Shown here in pieces: positions 1 to 6,704 of a stretch of 6,850 nt of DNA. The position numbers and the translations under genes were made by a program. Position 1 is the first letter of the stretch, and the number at the start of each line of letters is the position of its first letter. A model generated the notes under the pieces. That model ran no database searches and was not told the origin of the DNA. It saw only the letters and a program-made list of their open reading frames with translations. The stretch is from Candidatus Poribacteria bacterium (GTDB lineage: Bacteria; Poribacteria; WGA-4E; GCA-2687025): the NCBI GenBank assembly GCA_027625215.1, contig JAQBWJ010000119.1:1-6850 (forward strand). Direction: 5' to 3'.

Positions 1-1
1 C

Positions 2-3000
2 CCCGGATTCGGGTCGTCGTCCTTCGGGTCGTCATCGTACGGTTCTTCGTCCTATGATTCTTCCTCTTACGGTTCCTCGTACGGGTCATCGTACGGATCG
101 TCCTACGGATCGTCCTACGGCTCTTCGTCCGGGTCATTCGGGTCGTTCGGGAGCTCCTACGGCGGCTACAGCCAATATAACAGCGGCGGCTTCGGCGGGA
201 GCAGCAGTTATTCGCGCCGATCCTACGGAAACGCCGGGTCAAACTACTTCAACCCGACCTTCGTCAAAGGGATACGGATTTCGACGGGGTACGTCTACAA
301 CACGGGCCAGCGACCAGCGGGCATCCCCGACGTGAACGACGCTCCGAGCCGCCTCCAGTCGTTCGACATCAACACGAGCGCCGGGACGACATTCGACGTG
401 GCGAACGTCCTCAGCGCGTTGCCGTTGGTGCAGCTGGACAAGTTCCCCATCTCCATCGACTTCAGCGGCGAGACGGCGTACAGCCACAACAACCCGAACT
501 CGGTCGGCTACGCGCTCATCGACAGCATGGAAGGCGCGCGCGAGGCGACGACGACCCCCACCTTCAAGTGGCAGTGGCAGTTGGCGAGCGTGCCGCCCGA
601 CCTGCCGCTCATCACGAACGAATCGCGCGTCATCTTCCCCGTCCAACAGAAAGACGACGACGCGCCGCCCGACAACTACCTCCGCAACCGCCGCGTCTCC
701 GCGTCGCAGATCGACTCGCTCTCGCGCTCGGCGGAGGAGCGGCTCGTCGGCGAGATCGGGTACGTGTTCCGCGATGTCGTCGCGGAGTGGGGCGGCGTCA
801 TCTACCCGCTCTCGGCGGACGGCGTGGACATGGTGAACCGTCAGGCGCTTGAGATGTGGGTGCGGGTCGAAGGCGACGAGGCGATCACGCTGAACGTCGA
901 AGTCGGGCTGTTCAACGAAGATACGGACGGGGACGGGCGGCTCGACAGCGAAGACATGCCGCTCGAGCTCGCCGACACAAACGGCGACCGCGTCGTGGAC
1001 GCGCTCGACCTCGATCTCGACAACCTGCCGCAAGCGGACCGATTCAAAGGGAACGGCTCGTTGGAGGACAATGAAGATACGGGTTGGTCGTTCACGAGCG
1101 GCGGTCGGCAGGTGGTCGTCGGGCGCGACAACAGCATCCTCGACGCGGAAGACCTCAACGGCGACGCGGTGCTCGATTCGATTGAGTCGTTTTTCACCAT
1201 CTCGATCCCGCTGAACGAAATCCCCGAAGCGTGGGTGAAAAAAACGAACGACGCGACGGGCTGGATGTTTATCAGCGTGCCGTTGTCGGAGGCGATTGAC
1301 TACGGGCAACCGTCGTGGGGCTACGTGAAACAGGTGCGGATGTGGCTCGGCAAGAACGAGGCGGGAACGATTCGCGGGACGTTCCAGTGGGCGTCGCTGG
1401 AGTTCGTCGGTAACCAGTGGGAACAGGGCACGATTGCGGACTCTCAGGGACAGCAGCGCGTCGGCACGGCGGAATACCTCAAGGTGTTCACGAAGGACAA
1501 CTACAACTACGACGACTACCTGACGGCGTACCGACAGATCGAAGACGACGACGAGTTTCGAGACTTGCATCCTCTTGTCGATCAGACGTTCTCGTTCGGG
1601 TTGCAGGAGCAGAAGGAGCAGACGCTCGTTCTCGACTTCCAACTCGACCCCGACACGGTCGGCGTGACGTGGAAGCGGCTCGACGGGCAGCGACGCGGCG
1701 AGGGTCAGGATTTCACCCACCACCAAGCGTTGAAGTACTGGGTATACGGTCACGGCACGGGCGGCGAACTCGTGTTTCGGCTGAGTTCCGCGCTCCGTTC
1801 GACCAGTTACTACTCGACGTACAGCCAGAACCAACAACAGACGCAGGTGAACGTCTTCAGCGACCTGAAGGACTATTACGAGCACATCGTCCCGCTCGAT
1901 TTCACTGGCTGGAAGAAGATTGAACTGACGCTGAAGGACGAAGACCTCGACGGACACCCGGACGATTTCGAGGTGGTCGGCACGCCGTCGATTGAGAACA
2001 TCGGCGGGGTGGTGCTGGGCGTGTTGAACGACCGTTCGGAGCCGATTCAGGGCGAGGTGTGGGTGAACGAAATCTACTTGACCGACCCGCTCGTTCGTTC
2101 CGGCTGGGCGCGTCGCGGCAACGGGAAGATTCAGTTCGGGCAACTGTTGAACGTCGATGCGGGCTTTGCGAACCAAGACAAAGACTTCGAAGACTCGGCA
2201 GGACAGTTGAGCCGCTCGCAGAACTTGTATCAGGGGTTCAGCACCAGCACGAACGACTACAACATCGACGCGCGGCTGACGCTGTTGAAGTGGCTGCCCA
2301 TCGAGTACAGCGTACGCGGGCAGGAGTCCGAGACGGAGAGCCGCGTCGGGTCGATCCAGTCGTACGCGAGCGGGCGGAACAAGGTCGATAGCGAGACGAT
2401 CCGCACGCAGTTGCAGATACCGAAACTGCCGGAACTCGGGCTGATGATCGACCGACAGGAGTTCTGGAACGAGCAACGCGGGACGGAGTTCAGCGACCTC
2501 TACACGGGTTCGTTCGACTACGGCATCGGACAGGCGGTGACGTTGCAGACGGAGTATCGGCATGAAAACGTCGAGGTAGACCGCTCAACCGCCGAGACGA
2601 CGACAACGGGTCAAACGAACTACTCGTCGTTCAACTCGTTCAACGACCGGATCATCGACAGCGGGACGGTGTCGCTGCAACTGCGCCCGCTCGCGTCGTT
2701 CTCGATCCAACCGACTTTCGACGTGAGACGCGAACTGGAGCGACGCGAAACAACGACAACGGGCGGATTGACCGGGACCGCCAACCCGCCCGTCACGACC
2801 ACCGACCCGCTCGCGGAAGGCGAAAAGCCGCCGTTCGAGTTGGCGTCGAGGGACTACCGCATGTCGCTGCGCCCGAACATCAACAAGGCGTTCTTCGGGA
2901 TTCGTCCCAACGTCAGCACGCAGGCGAACGCCCGCGAAAACTGGTTTCAGGGGCAGAAGGACATCAGCATCAACACGAACATCCGACTCGGCTTCACGTT

Positions 3001-4738
3001 TCGGATGGCGGACTTGTGGAAGTTCGAGTCGAGTCGTTCGCCGCAACCGCCGGGTCAAACGCCCCCGTTGGATACCGCGCCGCTCGTTCAGGGCGGAAAG
3101 CCGGGCGAACGGGTCGCGCAGATTCCCAAAGAGTTTCTCGATGAACAGGGGCGGATCAAACTGACGACCACCGCGCCCGTTCCCGGAGCCGACCCGGAGC
3201 TCGTCGCCGAGCAGACAACGACGGTCGATCCGTCCGTCTTCGAGCCGAACATCGAAGGAACGACGGAGGCGTCTCCCGAACCGACGGAGGCGACGCCTTC
3301 GACGGACGAGGCAACCCCCGCGACGGACGACGAAACGCCGACGGTCGAGGTGGAAGAATCGACGGGACCGACCGACGTGGAAGGCATCGATCCTCAACCG
3401 ACGCCCGTTCAGCCGACCGAGACGGCGACGCGGGAGCCCGTTGACGCGGTGGAACAAGAGCCCGTTGTCGAGTCGCCGAATGACGAGCCCGCAGAAGCGG
3501 TTGCCGAGGGTGCGACTCCCGCTGAAACGGACGATGAGCCAGCCCCGACCCGCTCCGCCGTCGACGACCTGCTCAACAACGAAACGCCGCTCGACACGTT
3601 GCCGTTGGGCGTCGCGCAACCGTTTTCTCCCGGCTTCGCCGACGATGAGCTCAACGACCCGTCGCTCAAGAACGATCCGTTGTATTCGCCGATACCGGGC
3701 GCGCCCGGCTCCGCGTTTTCCACGCAGTCGAACGACCCGTACTTCCGCGAGCAGGAGCAACTCGACCGACTCGAAACGTACGGCGTCGATCAGTTCGATT
3801 ATCAGGACGCGCTGTTGAATCGCGGCGACTGGTTGGGTCGGGGCAACGCGGAACTCGACCGCGCGTTGGCGCAACGCTCTCAGGGGCGCGGCGATGACGG
3901 TCTCAACATGTTCAAACGCACCGTCAACACGTTCACGTTGAGCGCGGACTACACCATCGACGTGCGCGACTACCTGCGACGACTTGCCCGCAGCGTGTCG
4001 ATCCGCGAGGCGTACGGCTTGCCGGACGACGCGGAGGAGCGCAGTTCGTCCACGAAATCGAACCGCACGTCCATCCGCACCGGGTTCGACCCGCTCCAGT
4101 GGATGCAGTTGAGTTTCGACGGTTCGGTGCGCGACTCGTTCACCAAGAACATCGGCACGACCTCGCGCACGGACTCGCTGAACTACGGCGGCAACGTCAA
4201 ACTGTTCACCTCCGGCAACAAGACGACGTTCGACATTCGGTACGACTACCGCTTCACCGACCGCAAGAACACGGAGCAGTCGTTCGGCAGCAGCAGTTCA
4301 AACGAGAGCTCGCTGACGTGGCGGCAGGTGTGGGGCGGCACACGCACATCGTTGGGCTCGAGGGTTGACTTGCGCTCGCAGGAGCACAGCGGCGTCGTGA
4401 CGGAGGGCTTCATCATCACGCCGAGCCTCAGCATCGACTATCAGTTGAAGACGGAGTCGGGTTGGAAGATGCCGATCATCGGGAAGGTCGTCAAGTTGCA
4501 GCAGAACCTGAGCGTGACGAACTACTTCACGACCGTCGTTCGCCGCGAGCGGCTCGGCGACAACCGCGACGCGAAGTCGGAACGGTATCAGACCGCGCTG
4601 CAACTTGGGTACGACCTGAGCCGTCGCGTCCGCGCGAACCTGAACACGAGCGTCAGTTACTTCAAAGACCGCGTCGAGGCGGGGCGCGATTACCTGTCTG
4701 TGTCGAGTTCGCTGATGGTGCGCGGCGAGTTTCAGTAG
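2..4738 (+). CDS. sprA: SprA/Sov-family outer-membrane protein (T9SS translocon), 5' partial
   Basis: The frame is open from the first complete codon at base 2 to a TAG at 4736-4738, so the N terminus lies outside the window; 1,578 residues are visible. SprA is known as the giant single-chain outer-membrane barrel through which T9SS cargo leaves the cell. Family-like features seen, numbered from the first visible residue: a SMEGAR segment (175-180) like the family's DDFEG motif; Asp-rich loops DTDGDGRLDSED (307), DTNGDRVVDALD (325) and EDLNGDAVLDSIE (383), the last followed by an IPLNEIP strand; a VRMWL...RGTFQWASLEFVGNQW stretch (about 441-473), like the family's 'lR..tLelVrg.W'; and GEVWVNEIYLTD (684-695), like its 'GeiWvNElrltd'. 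The second half alternates polar and hydrophobic residues like barrel strands (e.g. FDIRYDYRF near 1410), and the chain ends in EFQ. Family assignment is from memory of SprA sequences (SprA_N, TIGR surface_SprA). No other T9SS gene is in the window. Confidence 0.5.
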   Translation, partial: PGFGSSSFGSSSYGSSSYDSSSYGSSYGSSYGSSYGSSYGSSSGSFGSFGSSYGGYSQYNSGGFGGSSSYSRRSYGNAGSNYFNPTFVKGIRISTGYVYNTGQRPAGIPDVNDAPSRLQSFDINTSAGTTFDVANVLSALPLVQLDKFPISIDFSGETAYSHNNPNSVGYALIDSMEGAREATTTPTFKWQWQLASVPPDLPLITNESRVIFPVQQKDDDAPPDNYLRNRRVSASQIDSLSRSAEERLVGEIGYVFRDVVAEWGGVIYPLSADGVDMVNRQALEMWVRVEGDEAITLNVEVGLFNEDTDGDGRLDSEDMPLELADTNGDRVVDALDLDLDNLPQADRFKGNGSLEDNEDTGWSFTSGGRQVVVGRDNSILDAEDLNGDAVLDSIESFFTISIPLNEIPEAWVKKTNDATGWMFISVPLSEAIDYGQPSWGYVKQVRMWLGKNEAGTIRGTFQWASLEFVGNQWEQGTIADSQGQQRVGTAEYLKVFTKDNYNYDDYLTAYRQIEDDDEFRDLHPLVDQTFSFGLQEQKEQTLVLDFQLDPDTVGVTWKRLDGQRRGEGQDFTHHQALKYWVYGHGTGGELVFRLSSALRSTSYYSTYSQNQQQTQVNVFSDLKDYYEHIVPLDFTGWKKIELTLKDEDLDGHPDDFEVVGTPSIENIGGVVLGVLNDRSEPIQGEVWVNEIYLTDPLVRSGWARRGNGKIQFGQLLNVDAGFANQDKDFEDSAGQLSRSQNLYQGFSTSTNDYNIDARLTLLKWLPIEYSVRGQESETESRVGSIQSYASGRNKVDSETIRTQLQIPKLPELGLMIDRQEFWNEQRGTEFSDLYTGSFDYGIGQAVTLQTEYRHENVEVDRSTAETTTTGQTNYSSFNSFNDRIIDSGTVSLQLRPLASFSIQPTFDVRRELERRETTTTGGLTGTANPPVTTTDPLAEGEKPPFELASRDYRMSLRPNINKAFFGIRPNVSTQANARENWFQGQKDISINTNIRLGFTFRMADLWKFESSRSPQPPGQTPPLDTAPLVQGGKPGERVAQIPKEFLDEQGRIKLTTTAPVPGADPELVAEQTTTVDPSVFEPNIEGTTEASPEPTEATPSTDEATPATDDETPTVEVEESTGPTDVEGIDPQPTPVQPTETATREPVDAVEQEPVVESPNDEPAEAVAEGATPAETDDEPAPTRSAVDDLLNNETPLDTLPLGVAQPFSPGFADDELNDPSLKNDPLYSPIPGAPGSAFSTQSNDPYFREQEQLDRLETYGVDQFDYQDALLNRGDWLGRGNAELDRALAQRSQGRGDDGLNMFKRTVNTFTLSADYTIDVRDYLRRLARSVSIREAYGLPDDAEERSSSTKSNRTSIRTGFDPLQWMQLSFDGSVRDSFTKNIGTTSRTDSLNYGGNVKLFTSGNKTTFDIRYDYRFTDRKNTEQSFGSSSSNESSLTWRQVWGGTRTSLGSRVDLRSQEHSGVVTEGFIITPSLSIDYQLKTESGWKMPIIGKVVKLQQNLSVTNYFTTVVRRERLGDNRDAKSERYQTALQLGYDLSRRVRANLNTSVSYFKDRVEAGRDYLSVSSSLMVRGEFQ
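11..160 (+). repeat. Tandem Gly-Ser-Ser-Tyr coding repeat in the sprA-like gene
   Basis: In the sprA frame this stretch is almost entirely Gly, Ser, Tyr and Phe. Tyr codons starting at 68, 80, 92, 104 and 116 mark exact 12-base units encoding YGSS. Less regular 15-base YGSSS-type units and FGSSS/FGS units lie on either side. Synonymous codons vary between units (GGT/GGG/GGA/GGC, TCA/TCG/TCC), so this is a maintained protein repeat and not a recent perfect DNA duplication. The tract grades into a Gly/Tyr/Asn/Ser-rich stretch to about base 235, before folded SprA-like sequence begins. A flexible linker or low-complexity insertion is the likely role; this is inference. Confidence 0.9.
3212..3550 (+). 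other. Acidic Pro/Glu/Thr-rich low-complexity linker within the sprA-like gene
   Basis: Visible residues about 1071-1183 are dominated by Pro, Glu, Asp, Thr, Ala and Val, with few aromatic and very few basic residues. Repeated short units such as EPTEATPSTDEATPATDDE look disordered. The tract is flanked on both sides by strand-like, barrel-type sequence, so it interrupts the barrel region as a long loop. It is negatively charged, consistent with a surface-exposed or periplasmic disordered loop. Function is unknown. Confidence 0.8.
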
Positions 4739-4823
4739 ACGGTCGCGGCTGATGGGGATACGAGTCGTCGCGTTCTGATTACATGACCGTAATAGTTGTC
4801 GCGGTTTTCCCAACGTCTCTATT

Positions 4824-4935
4824 GTGTCGTTCTGAGGCTCCGTGCCGAAGAACCTCTTTGCCAACGGGTTGAACTGAGACAATGATGAGAACGTTCGGGC
4901 TAGAGATTCTTCGGCACGGAGCCTCAGAATGACAC
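4824..4935. repeat. 112-bp palindromic element with 34-base arms (MITE- or BIME-like)
   Basis: The left arm (4824-4857) and the reverse complement of the right arm (4902-4935) agree at 32 of 34 positions by hand alignment. The arms contain TCTGAGGCTCCGTGCCGAAG and its complement, and are separated by a 44-base spacer. The two differences are at 4829 and 4853. The match stops sharply on both sides and no clear target-site duplication flanks it. Dispersed repeats of the 'cggagcctcagaatgaca' type are familiar to me from several high-GC bacterial genomes, so this is probably one copy of a genome-wide family. Transcribed in either direction it would form a very stable hairpin between two convergent genes, though no T-tract follows. 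Confidence 0.8.
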
Positions 4936-4942
4936 CGTTAGT

Positions 4943-4986
4943 ACGCCATGTGAAACACGCAGCAATGGCGTCGGGAGATCACGCCA
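4943..4986. repeat. Competing short inverted repeats
   Basis: ACGCCAT (4943-4949) is the reverse complement of ATGGCGT (4965-4971), and TGGCGT (4966-4971) is also the reverse complement of ACGCCA (4981-4986). The middle arm can therefore pair with either neighbour. No T-tract follows on either strand, so this is not a canonical terminator. Arms of 6-7 bp may be chance or the decayed edge of another repeat copy. Confidence 0.35.
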
Positions 4987-5041
4987 CAACGAAATGCGGT
5001 CATGTTTTTTTCGGAATGACGCAATCCCTATTCGCCGAGTT

Positions 5042-5704
5042 TTAGGCGCGACTCGCTCCCCACCTCGCCGCGTTTTGGAAGACCTTGCGGCACGGTTCTT
5101 CAAACAGCACCTTGTACGTCTCGTGACCGGGACGGAAGTAGAAGATGCGCCCTCTGCCGCGATACCACGTCATGCCGGAGCGGAACACTTCGCCGCGACT
5201 GAACGATGAGATGAAGATGAGTTCGTCGGGCGGCGGCACGTCGAACGGCTCGACGTACATCTCCGTTTCGGGAAGGACGAACTTCGCGCCGAGCCCTTCC
5301 GCAATCGGGTGGTTTTGGTCGATGACGTAGACGTTTTCGGGCGCTTGATTGTGATCCCACCCGCCGATGTTGCCCGTGCAGCCCAAGATCGTCTGAAACG
5401 GTTTGGCGAACAGCGCGGAGTGGATCGGCACGAAGCCCATCCCGCGCGCGAGGACGTGCTTCACGACGCGCGCGTTCACGTCTTCGGAGAGGTCGCCGTT
5501 CCTGATGTGGCTCCACCAGAACAGCACGTCCGTTTCGGCGAGGACTTCCTCCGACAAACCGTGTTCGGGATCGTCCATTTTCGCCGTTTTCACCTCGACG
5601 CCGATCTCCTTGAGGGCGTCCGCGACGGCTCCGTCGATGCCGTCGGGGTAGACCGACAGGGGTTCCGTTCGTTCCGACCAGCACAGGGCGCGGATGGGAC
5701 TCAT
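5042..5704 (-). CDS. ThuA-family protein (trehalose utilization ThuA-like, class I glutamine amidotransferase-like fold)
   Basis: 220 residues, complete, typical length for a stand-alone ThuA protein (Pfam ThuA, PF06283). The order of landmarks matches the rhizobial ThuA pattern: a short beta strand opening (IRALCWSE), a WWSHIRNGDLS segment near residue 65, an IHSALFAKPFQTILG motif near residue 95 (like 'lHSghfsK.Fk.lmG'), NHPIAEGLG, ETEMYVEPFDVP.PDELIF, GEVFRSGMTWYRGRGRIFYFRPGHET, and a closing VFQNAARW helix. In Sinorhizobium and Agrobacterium, ThuA works with the dehydrogenase ThuB in trehalose oxidation to 3-keto-trehalose. Distant homologues are common in sugar-degrading bacteria with unknown substrates, and no ThuB-like gene is visible here, so trehalose is not assured. 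The ATG at 5704 follows a GGAG (5714-5717) nine bases upstream and is exactly where family similarity begins. There is no signal peptide, so it is likely cytoplasmic. Confidence 0.9.
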   Translation of the reverse strand: MSPIRALCWSERTEPLSVYPDGIDGAVADALKEIGVEVKTAKMDDPEHGLSEEVLAETDVLFWWSHIRNGDLSEDVNARVVKHVLARGMGFVPIHSALFAKPFQTILGCTGNIGGWDHNQAPENVYVIDQNHPIAEGLGAKFVLPETEMYVEPFDVPPPDELIFISSFSRGEVFRSGMTWYRGRGRIFYFRPGHETYKVLFEEPCRKVFQNAARWGASRA

Positions 5705-5757
5705 CGCCTTACTCTCCAAAACTCGTTTTTGATTTGGTGGGGAAGTCTCCGCCAACC

Positions 5758-5786
5758 AGAATAAACGCGGTAGCGGGTTTAGGCAA
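5758..5786 (-). promoter_or_regulatory. Candidate promoter for the thuA-like gene
   Basis: In the 101-base gap upstream of the thuA-like gene, the minus strand carries TTGCCT (5781-5786) and TATTCT (5758-5763) separated by 17 bases. Each matches the sigma70 -35 and -10 consensus at four of six positions. The gap suggests transcription separate from the PIN-domain gene, but the match is weak and other sigma factors are possible. Confidence 0.25.
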
Positions 5787-5805
5787 TCGTCGTGTGCCGC
5801 GATGT

Positions 5806-6303
5806 TCAGTCGAACAGCGTGCCCTGCGCCGGAGTCCCCAACCCATGCGGCGCGCGGATCGTCATGCCCGTCGCCTTCTCCAACGTCGCGCGGAGGGGTT
5901 TTTGGCGGAGAGGCGAGTCGTCGTTCGTCTCGAACGTCTCGCAGCCGTAGATCGCGGCGGAGGCGAGATGGAGCGCGTTGCGCGTGTTCAGTCCGTAGTC
6001 CCACGACAGTTCGAGGGCGCGTTCGGCGATCCACCCGTCCACATCGACAAGGGTGATCCGCTCGTGTTGAAGGAGGGCGCGGATTTTCGCGCGGAGGTCG
6101 TTCGATACGGGCGCATCGCGTCGGACGCCGGACAGTTCCGACACGGTGATCGCCGACGTGACCAGCCGACATTTGCCGTCCAGCATGTCGCGGTAGACCC
6201 GCTTGCAGTCCGCGCCGTGTTGCGGGTCGTCCGTCAACAGGTTGACGAAGCAGCAGGCGTCCCAATAGAACTCCGGCAGCGGTTGATCGCCGTCGATCCT
6301 CAT
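5806..6303 (-). CDS. PIN-domain protein (VapC-like toxin/ribonuclease candidate)
   Basis: 165 residues. PIN domains are Mg-dependent ribonucleases and form the toxin half of VapBC-type systems. Seen here: the first acidic residue in YWDACCFVNLL (D15), a conserved glutamate in SAITVSELSG (E56), the RNALHLASA helix (107-115) where most relatives read 'DAlHLA', and a terminal TND (126-128). The third acidic position is Asn109 (codon AAC), one transition away from Asp, so catalysis may be weakened. A basic-to-mixed tail of about 30 residues follows the PIN core and ends in GTLFD. The ATG at 6303 is chosen because it forms an ATGA overlap with the preceding gene and has GGAGG (6313-6317) nine bases upstream; a TTG at 6309 is possible but less likely. 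The overlap implies translational coupling to the partner gene, as in toxin-antitoxin pairs. Confidence 0.85.
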   Translation of the reverse strand: MRIDGDQPLPEFYWDACCFVNLLTDDPQHGADCKRVYRDMLDGKCRLVTSAITVSELSGVRRDAPVSNDLRAKIRALLQHERITLVDVDGWIAERALELSWDYGLNTRNALHLASAAIYGCETFETNDDSPLRQKPLRATLEKATGMTIRAPHGLGTPAQGTLFD

Positions 6304-6668
6304 TCCCAACCACCTCCAGACGCGCCGAGATAGTCGGCAGCGGACGCGCTTCGGTCGGAGAGGATGCCGTACGCTTCCTCGACGGCGGCGAGTCCCGGTC
6401 CCGGCTCATAAGGGAAATATCGGCGGATGTGCGAGACGCATTTCCCCGACTTGCGACGGCGGACGATCTCCCCGTACAGAATCACCGTCTGCCCGATCAA
6501 CGGGGCGAGTTCCGCGATCATCTCCGGCGAGCCGTAACACTGGACGCGCTCGCCGTCGTCAACGCGATACACGCTGACGTACGGGCGCAGATGCACCGTC
6601 GCGGTGGCAAGTCGTCCCGCAACGGAGCCGAATTCGCGCGTCTTCTTCTTTTGCGAGTTGCCCGCCAT
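6300..6668 (-). CDS. Small protein paired with the PIN-domain gene, probable antitoxin
   Basis: 122 residues from the ATG at 6668; its TGA overlaps the PIN gene's ATG. I do not recognise a named family with certainty. What is visible: a basic, polar start (AGNSQKKKTREFG); a strand-rich middle of the form GSVAGRLATATVHL...YRVDDGERVQCYGSPEMIAELAPLIGQTVILYGEIVRRR; and an alanine-rich tail with a GILSDRSASAADYLG segment. The middle resembles small beta-barrel (OB-like) proteins often encoded just before PIN genes, in which 'G..V.v.G...r' follows a short helix after a conserved Cys. Position, size and overlap support an antitoxin role; this is inference. An in-frame GTG at 6824 with AGGAGG four bases upstream would add 52 residues. 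I reject it because a minus-strand terminator, a promoter candidate and a palindrome all lie inside that extension. The GGAGG for the ATG (6684-6688) is a long 15 bases away, so the start is moderately sure. Confidence 0.65.
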   Translation of the reverse strand: MAGNSQKKKTREFGSVAGRLATATVHLRPYVSVYRVDDGERVQCYGSPEMIAELAPLIGQTVILYGEIVRRRKSGKCVSHIRRYFPYEPGPGLAAVEEAYGILSDRSASAADYLGASGGGWE

Positions 6669-6687
6669 AACGTAGGGTTGAAACCTC

Positions 6688-6704
6688 CGATCCGACGAGG
6701 ATCG
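6688..6704. promoter_or_regulatory. Perfect inverted repeat, candidate autoregulatory operator
   Basis: CGATCC (6688-6693) and GGATCG (6699-6704) form a perfect 6-bp inverted repeat with a 5-base centre. It overlaps the candidate -10 box (6701-6706), covers the expected transcription start, and touches the GGAGG (6684-6688) of the small gene. Type II antitoxins, alone or in complex with their toxin, commonly repress their own promoter through such palindromes. An alternative is an mRNA hairpin affecting ribosome access. Confidence 0.45.

Larger units (their letters stand above)
4739..5041. other. Intergenic region between convergent genes
   Basis: These 303 bases separate the stop of the sprA-like gene from the stop of the thuA-like gene on the opposite strand. 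I see no credible coding sequence. The region contains a large palindromic element (4824-4935), a cluster of short ACGCCAT/ATGGCGT inverted repeats (4943-4986), a weak ATTAC/GTAAT hairpin (4777-4792), and an isolated run of seven T (5005-5011) with no stem in front of it. No canonical stem-plus-T-tract terminator was found for either gene, so the large palindrome may serve that purpose; this is inference. Confidence 0.75.

Noticed and set aside
332..334. GTG as the start of the sprA-like gene
   Set aside because: The frame has no stop back to the window edge and upstream codons encode a coherent repeat, so this Val is internal.
54..335. A 93-codon plus-strand open frame at the left edge
   Set aside because: It overlaps the Gly/Ser/Tyr repeat in another frame and reads as Thr/Arg/Pro low complexity; the sprA frame is continuous through it.
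239..2563. A 774-codon open frame on the minus strand opposite the sprA-like gene
   Set aside because: Composition is dominated by Arg, Val, Leu, Asp and His, as expected for the antisense of GC-rich coding DNA. It has no recognisable domain and the plus strand has clear SprA motifs.
2585..3874. A 429-codon minus-strand open frame
   Set aside because: Arg-rich antisense shadow of the sprA-like gene, including its acidic linker; no domain signature.
4298..4882. A 194-codon minus-strand frame crossing the end of sprA and the palindromic element
   Set aside because: It starts within the repeat and continues antisense to the barrel C terminus; no motif or convincing ribosome site.
5005..5011. 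Run of seven T as a terminator for sprA
   Set aside because: No stem directly precedes it; the nearest inverted repeat ends 18 bases earlier.
5734..6333. A 199-codon plus-strand open frame opposite the PIN gene
   Set aside because: Arg/Val/Asp-rich antisense shadow of a recognisable PIN-domain gene.
5705..6409. N-terminal extension of the thuA-like frame to 6409
   Set aside because: The extension lies antisense-parallel over the PIN gene in another frame, is Arg/Pro-rich, and family similarity begins at the ATG at 5704, which has a ribosome binding site.
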